Source of the DNA: Hygrocybe punicea
Lineage: Eukaryota; Basidiomycota; Agaricomycetes; Agaricales; Hygrophoraceae
Assembly (NCBI GenBank): GCA_963556145.1
Contig: OY744467.1
Span: forward strand, 3,348,001-3,412,000
Reading direction: 5' to 3'
DNA: 64,000 nt
Shown here piece after piece: positions 23,893 through 35,429 of this stretch (position 1 is its first letter; each line of letters starts with the position of its first letter). The position numbers and the translations under genes are program-made. Under the pieces are notes generated by a model that was given only the letters and a program-made list of their open reading frames with translations, was not told where the DNA came from and searched no databases.

Positions 23893-25144
23893 ATGGCGAG
23901 CCCCAGACATCAACGTATGTGCATGGTGGCAACAAAGGCCAAAAAAGCAACGAAGGTGACTTTGACATTCAAGAATCCCAAAACTCGCGCCAAGACCAAC
24001 CGGAGAAATGACGAGAATACACCGCCCAGGGGTGGCCAGAAGAGAGACCGCAACACAAGTCGCTTTTGTCATGATGGAGGATCTACTTCCGAGGGAACTG
24101 TTGCAGGGCTGGTGCTGTCACAGGGAGAGGTAAGCGGAACCGGTGGTGTCACGCAGAGTATGGAAAACCTGGAGAAGGAAATCACTGTGATGAGAGGGGA
24201 GTGCCAAGTTTACGTTGATGAATGGGAAAACAGACTTACCAGGGAGTTTTGCAGCTGCTTTGGAAACTGAACGAGTGCAAAATGCGGAGTTACGAAAGCA
24301 TATTGAGGGTTTGGCCAACAAATCCAACGGTGGCCAGCAGGACGCAGGAATTAAAATGGTTCCTCGGCCGTGTGGTGCTGCAGGAACCAACTTCAGCATT
24401 CAAGAGGCAATGGGGCTGTCAGGAAGTACGAAGAAGTACGAGACTTACAAGGGCATCCAAGTGCATTGCTGGCTGATACTACATATGTAGACACTCAAGT
24501 AGCAGTCCTACAGTGCAACCTCCGGGACCTCGCGATGAATGCTCGGATCAACTGGGAAGTTCCTTGGGCCCAAGTCCCAGCCAAGGACAAAGCCAAATTG
24601 TTCGAAGTTGTGAGTACTCGTAGTGTCCATTGACATGTGTACACTCACTGGCGACAATATTAACATTAATGGCCATTCGCTGGTTTTGCAGGTGCGTGAT
24701 CAGCATCCCTTCTTAACCCGCTTTGAGAGGGATTAGGCTACAGAAGAAATTGTTAAGCAATTTATCAAGAATAAGCAGAAGAATCACTACGCAAACAGGT
24801 GGTTAGAGGTTCCCGCCCAATATGCTTATCTGAAACAGAATTCCATGAAACGGAACCCGACTGCACCACGTTTGAAAAAGGCACTGGCCACTTCACCCGA
24901 AGGCAGGAGACATTCGGCGCCTTCAGGAGAGGTACCAGAAGAGTGAAGGAGATTGATTGCAGGGGATCTAGGATTCGTGCTGGCGGCAGGGAGGGAAATG
25001 TGTGCCCCATTAATGTCAAAGTGTTACTCGAGCTCTCTGGAAAACGGAAATGGCGGAGTCTTATTGTCAATGTCAGCATTCTCACAGGAAAAAACGGAAA
25101 TGTTTTAGAAAGATCACGGAGTTGTCTGACATCCCATTTCCGAA
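23893..25144 (+). pseudogene. decayed multi-exon gene next to the CACTA transposase
   Basis: Transcribed divergently from the transposase. Parts follow one another with plausible introns: a basic N-terminus (MASPRHQRMCM), ALETERVQNAELRKHIEGL (coiled coil), FSIQEAMGLSGSTKKYETYK, RDLAMNARINWEVPWAQ, an intron (GTGAGT near 24609 to TTTGCAG near 24691), then HPFLTRFERD, stop, ATEEIVKQFIKNKQKN and VPAQYAYLKQNSMKR. The TAG at 24734-24736 falls where a tryptophan codon would be one transition away. I have seen similar helical proteins beside fungal DNA transposons but know no function. It degenerates into the right inverted arm. Confidence 0.5.
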
Positions 25145-26878
25145 GCCGAAGCAAAGAAGTTTGAGACAATATTGGTGAAGGCATGTATAGTTTTGGTTCG
25201 AGGCAGGTATGTTACCAACCCAATAGTGAAAGAGCCGAAAATTACATGCTCTGGTTGCATACAGATTCTTGTATGGATGCCTGCCATACGACCGACATGG
25301 GTGGCATGACATACAGGGGACTCGTGTTAGATGCCAGGATCGTCAGCGAATACTGGGGGGTATCGCAGTGCCTTGGACTACGATGTGTGCAGGATGGAAG
25401 AGGACCAATTTGGAACAGCACAGCTGTATGAGGAGCCACGACTAGCCTCAAAGCGCAGAGAATCACCGGATTTACACAATTGAGCAGGAGGAGGTATTTG
25501 ACCTGACAAGCTCTTTCTCTCTTCTCACTAATTGCATATTGAGATCACCATTACTCGTGGAGAATGAATTTTTTGGGCATTTCTATGCACACCACATCAT
25601 TTGGACAGATACCTCGATTGGACCTCTTGTTTCGGCGTTCAAACCACTTCTTGACCATGACCACCAACTTCACAAGCAGCACACTCAACACTGTTGGCAG
25701 CGATCAGTACAACGTCGGTGATCAGCGCCACGTCGGTGATCACTACCACGTCAGTGATCGGCACAATGTCGGCGGCAACCAGTACAACGCCGGACGCGAT
25801 CTGCGTGTCGAGAACCATAACCATACCCATACTCATACGGCCGGAAACCCGACGCATTTGCATTACCATATATATGAAATACACCATTACCACCACTACA
25901 GCGCTCCCGATCAGCTCCCGCAGTCCCCACCGACCAAGATCGGACGGTTCTTTGTCCGGTGAGTAAGATCCTGGCCCGAACATGTTCAAGTCGTGATCGG
26001 CTGACGGAAACCAGAATAGTCAAGAAGATCGCCACCCTCGGAGGACCTCGAGCTCGTTCCCTGCCGGTCTGAAATTGTGTAGGTCTAATCAAGTTATTTA
26101 ATGTGCCTGTTATTTTCTGATGTTTTGAGTAGATTTACAGCGATGAAATGATGGATTTTATTCAGTGGACTCAAGTAGATTGTTCCTTGTACCGGTACCC
26201 ATTCTTCGTCTTTTGTTGAACGAACACTGTACAAATGTGTCACTCGCCTGGCAACGTGAGCCAGAAGGACACCGTGAATCATTGGAAGTGAGTACGATGC
26301 GTTCACAACCCAAGCGTCCTATGATGACAAAATTCTGTAGGCCATTGCTACCATCGGTTCACGGGCAGGGGAGAAGAGAGGACGCCAATTACCCGCTAGC
26401 CACAGAGCCGAAAACACACCACATTCATCACCCAGATATCAATGCGTCCATACACCTCTAGCGGGAGTTTTAGCAGTGAAGATGTTGAGTACCAATTGTC
26501 CGTCTTACTGCAGCCGTTGGCATCTCAGAGGTAATGGATGACTATTCATCAGCACCGATCAACCAATGTCGTGTAGGGAGCCTCTGGGTGGAGATTGTCA
26601 CCACTGATACCGAAACTGGATTGCGTGAGATGGATTCGAATTCCATGGTACCTGCGTTGATCTGGTACCTTGAAACTGGGACTCACAACTACCTTTAGGT
26701 TAGTCCCTCTCGCCCTGAGAACACTTCCATCAATTCATCGCCGAGAATAGCCGAGGACTCGCATTTAAACATATATTGTCAATCGTCTGTATCCGAGTGA
26801 CTGGTGCGTATACGCGTGCATGACTTCCCCTACTGCTTCCTGAATTCTAGCCGATGATTGTCTCAGCTCGCACTCTCG
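25145..26878. repeat. long inverted repeat, right arm (1.73 kb)
   Basis: The reverse complement of 14722-16455. The two arms enclose 8.7 kb holding the JmjC, coiled-coil, CACTA and companion genes. No target-site duplication could be defined because both outer borders fade gradually. Confidence 0.93.
25657..26698 (+). CDS. hypothetical multi-exon gene in the inverted arm, right copy
   Basis: The first exon starts at ATG 25657 (MTTNFTSSTLNTVG) and ends at a GTGAGT donor at 25959. It encodes about six hexapeptide repeats of the type GDQYNV (18-bp units at 25698-25806) and then a His-rich stretch. Later exons include one ending at GTGAGT near 26289, one from about 26334 (AIATIGSRAGEKRG) to a donor near 26531, and a last exon ending IWYLETGTHNYL with stop at 26698. 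Hexapeptide repeats could form a beta-solenoid or a Gly/Asn-rich linker such as those before fungal NLR domains, but that is only a resemblance. Middle exon joins are uncertain. Confidence 0.5.
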
Positions 26879-26991
26879 TTTCCACCTGTCGGTAACCCCC
26901 TTAACTCTTTTGAGTTGTCTGGGCTTGAACTCTGGCATCGAGCATGTATATAGGGCCAGTTCGATGTGTTCAAGTCAGTGAATCGCCTTCC

Positions 26992-28222
26992 ATGCCTGCC
27001 CAAAGACGTCTTCGCACTCGCAATCCGGTTTCTCATTCGGGTCCTGTTACTCGATCCAGTGTGCTGGGCCAGAGCACTCCGAATCCACTGCCTTTTGACA
27101 TCTTCAATGCTGGCCCAAAGACGCCTGTGGCTTCTAGAGAAGTCAGCACGGAACCGTCTTTTCCACCCTTCATACGCGAGCCTATAGCAGGGTCCTCCGA
27201 CGTCAACGAAGTGCACGCTTGGTCCATGCTGTACTCCATTACGATCGTTCGGAAAATGATTTACAGCCCTGGCATTGGTAAAGATCTATTTGCTCATCTG
27301 TTATTTCTCATGCTCATGACACGTGTCAGGCCTGTGAATGACGCTGGTGAACGGGTTACTCCGTCCAACCTTCTTGATTATCAGCACTCGCACGACTTCC
27401 AGGGTCCTTGCTGCTTATGTGCCTCGCTCAAGTTGGACGAAACCTCTTACATGGAATCGGCAATTTTCTTGGCTACGTCTGGGCCGTCTGTGGGCAAATA
27501 TATAGCTGCCTGTGCAGCAGGTCAATGCCGGTACTGGGGTGAGTTTTTAATGACAAAAACTGGTGAAATCTGCTTCATGGCTGTATGTACAGTTTGCCTG
27601 GAACATCTCTACCATCAGATAGGCCTTATAGTGAGGCGTTATCCTCCTCGAGGTAAGATCTTATCATCGTCATCTGTTTAGCTGACGTGGACGCAATATG
27701 AAGAAGACACAGCGAATGTTGTCCCTGCACCTGTGACACCCCAATTGCAGTCTTCTGCAGCCCGCACGCTGCAGGAGGTTGAAAAGCATATTGGATCTGT
27801 AGTAGATCGGGTGGTACAGTGTCCCCAACGTCATGGTAGGTTAGCTTCAAGCCAGAATGTTTTCATGAAGCTAATCTGCTTCCGCAACGTCAGCCGGTCG
27901 TTCACGTGAACGATCGTTGCCACCTTTTGCTTGTATGTCACCGATATTGGTGTCCATATCATCCTCTCGTTCTTACCATGATTTAGCGGCGCCGACAGCA
28001 GCCATACCCACATTCATATCCAAATCCAAATCAGAATCTTGCTTTGAACTTCTTCTGCAGCTCGATGACATCTCGGACCCGGGACTGACAGAGCATGTCT
28101 TTCAAGAACTGTTTTCCAAATGTCGCGATTGCCGCAAGTATATGACGCGAAGGACTACAACCTTTCATAACTGCCAAGGTGCCAACGATGTCGAAATCAT
28201 TGATCTGACAACTGACAATTGA
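26992..28222 (+). CDS. hypothetical zinc-binding-type protein with C-terminal SUMO-interaction-like motif
   Basis: A TATATA element at 26948 precedes ATG 26992. Exon 1 (to 27538, donor GTGAGT) encodes a basic Ser/Thr-rich N-terminus and then GPCCLCASLKLDE and CAAGQCRYW. Exon 2 (27593-27652, phase-consistent) gives VCLEHLYHQIGLIVRRYPPR. Further exons are less certain; the last (frame ending 28222) contains CRDCRKYMTRRTT and ends VEIIDLTTDN. Paired Cys motifs suggest metal binding. The VEIIDLT end matches the consensus of a SUMO-interacting motif. I have seen similar proteins in basidiomycetes but know no function. It lies just outside the right inverted arm. Confidence 0.5.
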
Positions 28223-28326
28223 GCATTCCCTGTGCCCGGGAGGATACTGTCGTGAAATCCATACCACCGAAATGACAATTTTCTGTCTTGTTTCAAACCT
28301 CGTTGAATTCATCATTTCTCAACACG

Positions 28327-29040
28327 TTTATTGCTGTTTGCAGTTATTTTGGCACATGTGACACAATCAAAAAATTTGATGTTTTTAACATTTCAATTTT
28401 AACTCTTTTAGTTTTGATCAGAATTAGATGTATAGATAGGCAAAATTGCAGTACATTCTGATTCCCAGATGCTGGTAATACAAATGAAATAATTTGTTCA
28501 GTATACACCTAGTTTGGCTTATAAATGACTAAAATCAACATGTGGATTTTTGTGGATTTGGTACTGCTGTGAGAGTGGATATAGATGTTTTGGGTAGCCA
28601 ATAAAATATATGTTGAGATGCTAGGATATGTTTTATATCAATCTAATAAACTGTATGTATTCTTTAAGCAATTTATATTATGGTCTATCATTACAGCAGC
28701 TTCAACACATGATAGAGGTCCTGGAATGTTATAAAATCAATTGTAACATCTCAAGATATGTACTATTGACTATCCAAAACATCGATATCCACTCTCACAG
28801 CAGTACCAAATCCACAAAAATCCACATGTTGATTTTAGTCATTTATAAGCCAAACTAGGTGTATACTGAACAAATTATTTCATTTGTATTACCAGCATCT
28901 GGGAATCAGAATGTACTGCAATTTTGCCTATCTACACATCTAATTCTGATCAAAACTGAGGGAGTTAAAATTGAAATGTTGAAAACATCAAATTTTTTGA
29001 TTATGTCACATGTGCCAAAATAACTGCAAACAGCAATAAA
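28327..29040. mobile_element. MITE with ~276-bp terminal inverted repeats
   Basis: Arms 28327-28602 and 28765-29040 are near-perfect inverted repeats (paired positions sum to 57367), starting TTTATTGCTGTTTGCAGTT. The ~160-bp loop has no gene. A diverged copy of the outer end occurs at 60005-60120, so this is a family. No target duplication is evident. Confidence 0.85.
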
Positions 29041-29540
29041 TATTGTTTTCCCATTTTTCATGTTTAGAAACTCTTCCACAGCGCTTGCAGTGAGCCCGAT
29101 ATAAATAATGAATAAATTTGATGCCTCACTTTGTCTTCGGCTGAGACTATATACCAAAAATCTCCGCTTGAACTCCACAAGTCGACGTTGACTTCTGAAC
29201 GTTGTCGTCCTCACCTGCTGTGCTAGGCGTGTATAACTCCGTGGAGAAATTTGCGAACGGGAGCACGTAAGGTACCCCAAGTCTTTCATTCACATCTATC
29301 TTGCAAGGCGCTTCAATGCTTAAAGTCAAGGTCAACGTCGAAAGTGCCGTCCACGTTCACTTACACTTCTGAATTTGAGGACGCGGTATGTACTCAGCCG
29401 ATATGTAACAAAATATGAAGTTCTGAAGTCGTGTAGACCGTGTACACCCAAGGGTTCTGGACCCCTCGGACAAATCCAGAGCAGGTGCTCTTCCCCCATC
29501 CTCGACGACATCCCTCAAGACCTCACAACCAACACAAACG
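29041..29540. other. no gene recognised
   Basis: Flank between the MITE and the next gene. Short frames on both strands have no recognisable domain. Confidence 0.35.
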
Positions 29541-31511
29541 ATGGACCCAACACACGACATACCCAAAGAAGTCAGCCGTGAAGATATCGATTTTGCTGAT
29601 CATCCTTATTTCACACAACTCCAACTCCACCCAGACGCAGCTGGAGTATACGATTTTAAGTATATAACTTGTCTTCTATCCGGATCATCTGATGTCCAAC
29701 ACACTGTTACTAGCACGTCGGCCGCCCTTACTGCTGCTTCTTTCGTGTATGCAACGTCCCGATCTGCTGATCCCACTGATGTGCCCCCATTGACGTATGA
29801 TTCGTCTGCTGTGTCCAACTGCCAGTGCTTCACTAACCCACTCTATATAGCTCGCACTCGACTACGTTGCCTCACGATGCATATCAATTCACTTATCATT
29901 CCATGATTCCGCCTACCAGCGCACACCGCCCTTCCCCTTACGCGGTTCCTACCCCCACGTACCAGCCTGCACCGTACCCCGTGCCCCCAAATGAATACCT
30001 ACACAACCTCGCACCTCATGACCTGCACCAATTTCGTGCCATGGCGCAAGCGCGGTCCATTCCCACACCGGGTGTTAGTTCGCAACATTTTCAGGACACT
30101 TCATTTCCCCCAGGCTCACACCAGCCTGGATCAGTCATACCGTCGTTTCCTGGTGACATTCCCACTGTTTCTAGCAACATATATATGGCCGCTTTGTCCT
30201 TGCCCGCTGGACCGACCTCTTTGCCCTCACCCACCGCCGTGTATCCTACCACTCACTTTCCATCTGTTCCTTCCAGTGACAATTCCTCTCCTTACCGCAC
30301 TTTTTCTGGCCTGAGAACACCGTTGCACTCTGAGAGTTGGGCACAATCCCGTGGATCGGTGCCATATGACCGATCGCTGACACCGCTCTTAAACCCAGGG
30401 ATAACGGATTCCCCCGAATATGAAAATATCATGAATCTCTCGAAGCATGAATTTGTGCTCCGTCGTATTATTAATGGCCCGGCTCTTGCCAAGGACAAGC
30501 AGAAGGCCCAGCCTTGCTCCGAGGTGTGTTCCTATGCCAGAGCACATTATAATGCACCGTGTAAGGTGTTTCCTAATTACGTTTACCCATCTCTGTTTAC
30601 TGATTCAACAAAGTAAATTTGTCGCCGGACAAGAAGATGATCAATGTCGTAAGTGGCACTGGTGGTATGATGAACAACTAAACCCTTCGTTCTAGATCGG
30701 CAGGTTTTGGCAAGCCAAGAAGCATGACCTCAAAATCAAGTGTCTGGACAAGATTCTTTCGACCTACAAAATCAATGCAAAAATCCAACTGGCAGGCGGT
30801 GGGGAACGTGATCCGGCACCAACTGACATTGCGGCTCGTGTCGCTGATCTGATCGGTAATAAGTTACAGCTTGTTTGTCTGTCGACAGACAATCTTGTTA
30901 GTGCACAATATTAGATTTCTTGCTCGTGGCAACTAACAATTTTGACAGGGTAATCAACGGGGATTCGATCGTCCGATTATATACGAGATGACGGAATACT
31001 TTCTCTTTCAATCAGCAGGAGCGCTTGGAATCAACTACACGTCAAGATTTGGTGGTCGATATGCTGTTGTGTGTGTTGTGTTGATTTGTGCAACGGTGCA
31101 TATCTCAAGTTACTCTCTGCCCTGGTGATTTCCTAATCTTTTTTTCCAGTTACACTGCGGGGCGATGCATTATGTGACTGGCGTGAAGGTGGACGTCCCC
31201 TTCAACTATGCTACATTCAATCCAATATATATGCGGTATTTTCTGCTCCTCGTTGGGATGCTAGACCATCCCTATCATGGACCGCTCCTTGATGAATTAC
31301 TCACCACTTCGTTTGCACGTGCATGGTGAGTCATCATGGCCCCTTCCCATTCTAATCTAAGTTGCATACCAGTGCTTCACACTGCCCAGAGAAGACTATT
31401 GTGGTTGCCAACCTCCCGCCAACACAGGTTTTACAACGATTACACAAAAACCTTCACCTTCTTGATTCCCAGACTGCGATTAATTTTCATCTCCAAGGAC
31501 CTCTGTTGTAG
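29541..31511 (+). CDS. DUF6532-like protein gene
   Basis: A multi-exon gene beginning MDPTHDIPKEV. A long Pro/Ser/Tyr-rich disordered segment (29867-30450) precedes the helical region with LSKHEFVLRRII. The conserved C-terminal part follows over several exons: FWQAKKHDLKIKCLDKIL, an intron starting GTAATA at 30855, FDRPIIYEMTEYFLFQSAGA, an intron around 31080-31150, then LHCGAMHYVTGVKVDVPF and MRYFLLLVGMLDHPYHGPL. The last exon (from about 31372) ends at the stop at 31509-31511. The pattern resembles DUF6532, a family I know from Agaricomycetes and of unknown function. The introns between 29650 and 29850 and near 30610-30690 are guesses, and no lesion is evident. Confidence 0.55.
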
Positions 31512-31662
31512 GTAGTACGGGTTTGGTACTGTGGCCGGTCTTTTTTTTTCTTTTGTATTTCACATAGTGTTTCTGTAGTGTGCAATATATGTCGTGATTT
31601 GTCTTGTGATTATATATTTTTCTACCCTGAAAACCAACACAATTACATAAGTCACACTCGAA

Positions 31663-32536
31663 ATGTTCGATTCCAATTCAATAGTTGTCGGCCTATCGAC
31701 CCCTGTCGATCCCAGCCAGGGCCCATCTTCTTTTTCACCCACCTGCAGGCCAACATCACTAACTCATATACATACACCACCCTCACCAACTTCCGCACCA
31801 TCTCAAAAGCATCCGCCCAACTCACCATTTTCTGTCTCCCGACTCTATCTGTCCTCCGATGACATCTACGACCACGCAGGACCGTCGAGCATCAATATTA
31901 GTGCATCTGTTAGTCCTCACATCTTATCATCATCCCCCAAACCATCTGAATCTTGCCCAGACAAATCTTGGCAATGGCTGGTCAAGGGAGCCGAGATTCC
32001 TCAAGCTTGACGTCAAGGAGTTCTCGGCAGAGCGAAGTCTCGCCACTCTCCATGCTGCACACAGTTGCTTAGTGGTGGAGGAGCGTGTTGCTATCAGACG
32101 GTTAAAGGAAATATCAATCCTACGAGGAGTACTGCGCAGGCTCCAGTCTGAAAACAAACCCAGCGCCTACGACCAAGCACAACAAGCACTCGCCATCGCG
32201 TGTGCTGTTTGCAAAATGCTATTAGCCGAGAAGAGACTAGCTGTCCAACGTATCAGTGAGGCGGAACTACATCTGCAGGCCGAGCGTGATGGGGAAGAAG
32301 CAGTGAAGGGCAAGCTCGTGCTTGCAGAATTGCAGCTGGGGGAGCTTCTCAATGAGATTAATTCACAAGGACTATCATCAACTTTCCCCGATGTCCATGA
32401 CACTAGCACTGTACCATATTCACCTCAGCATCCTTGCCCTTACTCGGACAACAGCGAGTCCGAGCTCGAGTCTGATGCAAGCGGCTTAGAATCATTTTAT
32501 GATGTGGATTCGGACAAAGAAGGAGTACTCGGGTGA
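31663..32536 (+). CDS. coiled-coil hypothetical protein, copy 2
   Basis: A direct duplicate of the gene at 19502-20378; the similarity spans about 31690-32505 with few substitutions (for example V/A and R/C changes in the coiled coil). The main frame is 31859-32536 (225 codons), with the same overlapping upstream frame from 31663. The tail diverges after GLESF (YDVDSDKEGVLG here). Both copies stay open, which argues that they were recently functional. Confidence 0.6.
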
Positions 32537-34335
32537 CCTTTGAGGACAATGGAGAAAGGGTATATTCTCTTTTACTCTTATGATCAATGTACACGACAGC
32601 AGCCTCATAATTTATCACAATGGACAATTATTTTATACTCTGTAACTCTGTACTAATAGTACTTTCAAGTTGTTGCACCATATTCATGTGCAACCGATCA
32701 CAAGTCTGATCATGAGTTCAGCAGGAGCTCATAGTCAGATCTCATCAGGCATTGCAATTGTGCAAGTGTTCTGCACTCGGGCTTAATATACAAGTCTGAG
32801 AAAGTAGGAGTGAATGAAGGGCTACCAAGCCTGGATCTTCCTGGTGCTGTCTACCAAGCATATGGCCCCCTGACTTCGTTTGATATGACCTGACCCCAAT
32901 TGGAATTCTGACCAAACCTACCCAATCTTTGCTGTCTTTTTCGGATACACTAACTGACATGTGAAAGGTTGAAAAAATAGGTTGAAAAGTCACTTTGTAC
33001 ATTAGGTTGATTAACATTGACCTGAGCTTCGACCTACAATAGGAGAGAAGTGACTTTCCAACCTGGTGTGTGTTGACTTCCAACCTTGGCAACCCTCACT
33101 GTGCCTTATTGCATTATGCTTCAATCAAGACAAATCAGTAATCTTGCAGGCAAGGTTCCAGTCAGTATGATTACAGATAGGCAAATATAATGTGGAAACC
33201 AAGAAGTGAAAGGACTGTATACAAACTCTGTAAGGCAACCTTAGGTCAAGGAATAGTCCATGACTTCAAAAAGTGGTTATAAAACTCAGCATTATGATCA
33301 GATCAAAAAGCTGTTGATCACAGTTCAATTACTTCATGGTCTTTGATTCTTTGATGTGGAAACAATCTGGCCCCTCATGGACTGGTGATTGCTTGGCAAA
33401 GTGTAAAAATATCATTAATAATGGGACCACCAGGTGTATATGGATAGTCCTGCTCCATAGACAGTGATGGAAGAGAGTGGAAATAGAGTAAAGCAAGTGA
33501 TATAAATATTAGAGTCTGAAGTACATGCAGTAAAATATGTGCTATATATGTGAATAGAGATAGAGATAAAGACTGTATACTATGGACAAGGAAATAAATA
33601 AGTAAGAACACAAGAGAATTGAAGGGAAGGTAACATACAAAGAAAGGAAAAGGCTATGTGCCTTGGAAAGATGAAGGAAACATATATGGAAAGGAATACT
33701 GTTCATAAGACAACTAAGTGGAGAGGAAATGCATGTGTCATGATGATGACTGTAAGGGCTACCTTAGGTTGAGGACCTCACTCAAGCTAATGTGGATCCA
33801 AAGATAAATATATAACAAGGGAAGATATCTATCATACAACCAACCTAATGGGGGTCCAAAGAGAAAAAGCTAAAGAGCCCCAGTAGGGTTGCAGAAATGA
33901 AGCCACACCAGGAAAAGCCATAACTATATAGTACAACAAGGGTAAAGATTATGAGTAAAGGAGTGGGATGTATGCATGTATGATAGAAATAACAATATGC
34001 ATATGAAAGAGTGAAGGTTGGCTCAAGAGGGTGCAAGTGAGAGAACCAGAACTGGTCCCAAAGTCATCCAGAGGTTGAACACTGTTTGGAACTGGAACTG
34101 GTTCCAATTGGTGCTCAAATCAAGCAATGGTGCTCAAATTGAGCAACCGGAACCAGAACTGGGTGTCCCCTTACAATGACAAAGTAAAGAAGGAAAAGAA
34201 AAAGAAAAGACAGCAGTGAAGAAATACCTCAACATTTATTTATTATCTTGTTGTATACTGTGAATGCAGCAATAAATAAAGTGTTCACATTTCAAGAAAT
34301 CCACTCAGACTCCAACTTGGACAACTCGGTATTAC
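32537..34335. other. intergenic DNA, no gene recognised
   Basis: AT-rich, without domain-bearing frames. It contains a pair of partial repeats (GTTGGAAAGTCAC-like words near 32975 and 33050) and an inverted GGAACCAGAACTGG motif near 34040-34165 that may mark a small element. Confidence 0.35.
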
Positions 34336-34650
34336 TAATATTGGAGATGAAGATGAATGCAGAGATGAAGGTGAAAGTGAAAGTGAAAGTCAAGATAATT
34401 ATGGACTCCTGAAACAAGGAGTTGGTAACTATGTGAGTATTTGCTTAGTGGAAATGAAGGTGAAGATGGAGGTGAAGGTGAAGAGGTGTAGGTGAAGGTG
34501 AAGGTGAAAGTGACAGTGGCAGTGACAGTGATAGTGAAAGTGACAGTGAAGATGAAGATAATTATGGACTCCTGAAACAAGAGGTTGGTAACTATGTGAG
34601 TATTTGCTTAGTGGAAATAAAGGTGAAGGTGAAGGTGGAGATGAAGGGAT
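34336..34650. repeat. 164-bp tandem duplication with GAAGGT/GAAAGT microsatellite
   Basis: The block GATAATTATGGACTCCTGAA through GCTTAGTGGAAAT occurs at 34393-34455 and again at 34557-34619. A purine-rich hexamer microsatellite lies between and around the copies. Confidence 0.75.
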
Positions 34651-34909
34651 GATGAAAATGACCATAAGATTGATGTGAACTACTAAAAACATAATGATTA
34701 ACTGAAAGTGTGAACATGATTGTGTATCTGAACTGATAAGCATTCCAAAGATTACTAACAAATGTAAAGGATTTCAATCTGAATACTTGGAATCATGGCC
34801 TCAGTACAAAATACTGGATTAATGAGGATAGCCAAGTCTAATGGTAACCTACAGTAGTATTCAACTAAGTCAAGTGTAGGAATGCAGCAACCAAGTGAAC
34901 AAATTTACA

Positions 34910-35400
34910 GTGTTTTGCAAGGAATCCACTCGGACTCCACTTGGAATCCACTTGGACTCCACTTGGACTCCAATTGGACTCCACTCAGGTTTCCTACCAA
35001 ATATGGAGTGTGGGAAAATATTGCCTAATTTGGTTAGCATGCCCATTGTATACCCAATGCCATATATAGGGTCAGAATTGTTTTATTTACAAAATTGAGT
35101 GAGAAAAATGCAAAAAAGTTGAAAAAAGCCAGCACTTTTCAAAAACTCCACAGGATTCTGAGTGGATTCTGAGTGGATTCCTCATGATTCCTTGTAAATA
35201 AGCATACCCCATGAAAATCAATGAAAATCCGAAAAAATGACCATTCCAAGCAGAATTTACTCAGAATCCGATCGGAATATTAAAATTGCTAGTGCTCTAC
35301 AAAAAAGGATTCTATTCCACTCGGATTCCACTCGGATTCCTCGGAGTCCAAGCATTCCGATCGGACTCCGATCGGCTTCCATAGGAATGTGTGGCTGAGT
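34910..35400. repeat. GGATTCC/GGACTCC-rich repeat cluster
   Basis: Arrays of GGATTCCACTC-type words at 34920-34990, 35150-35185 and 35310-35385 in both orientations, related to 10247-10527. They probably represent MITE copies with degenerate borders. Confidence 0.5.
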
Positions 35401-35429
35401 GTATTGAAATGACTTGGGGATAGCTGAAT

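Noticed and set aside
14722..26878. Calling the whole inverted-repeat unit a proven single transposon
   Set aside because: No target-site duplication or defined termini were found, so it is reported only as a hypothesis.
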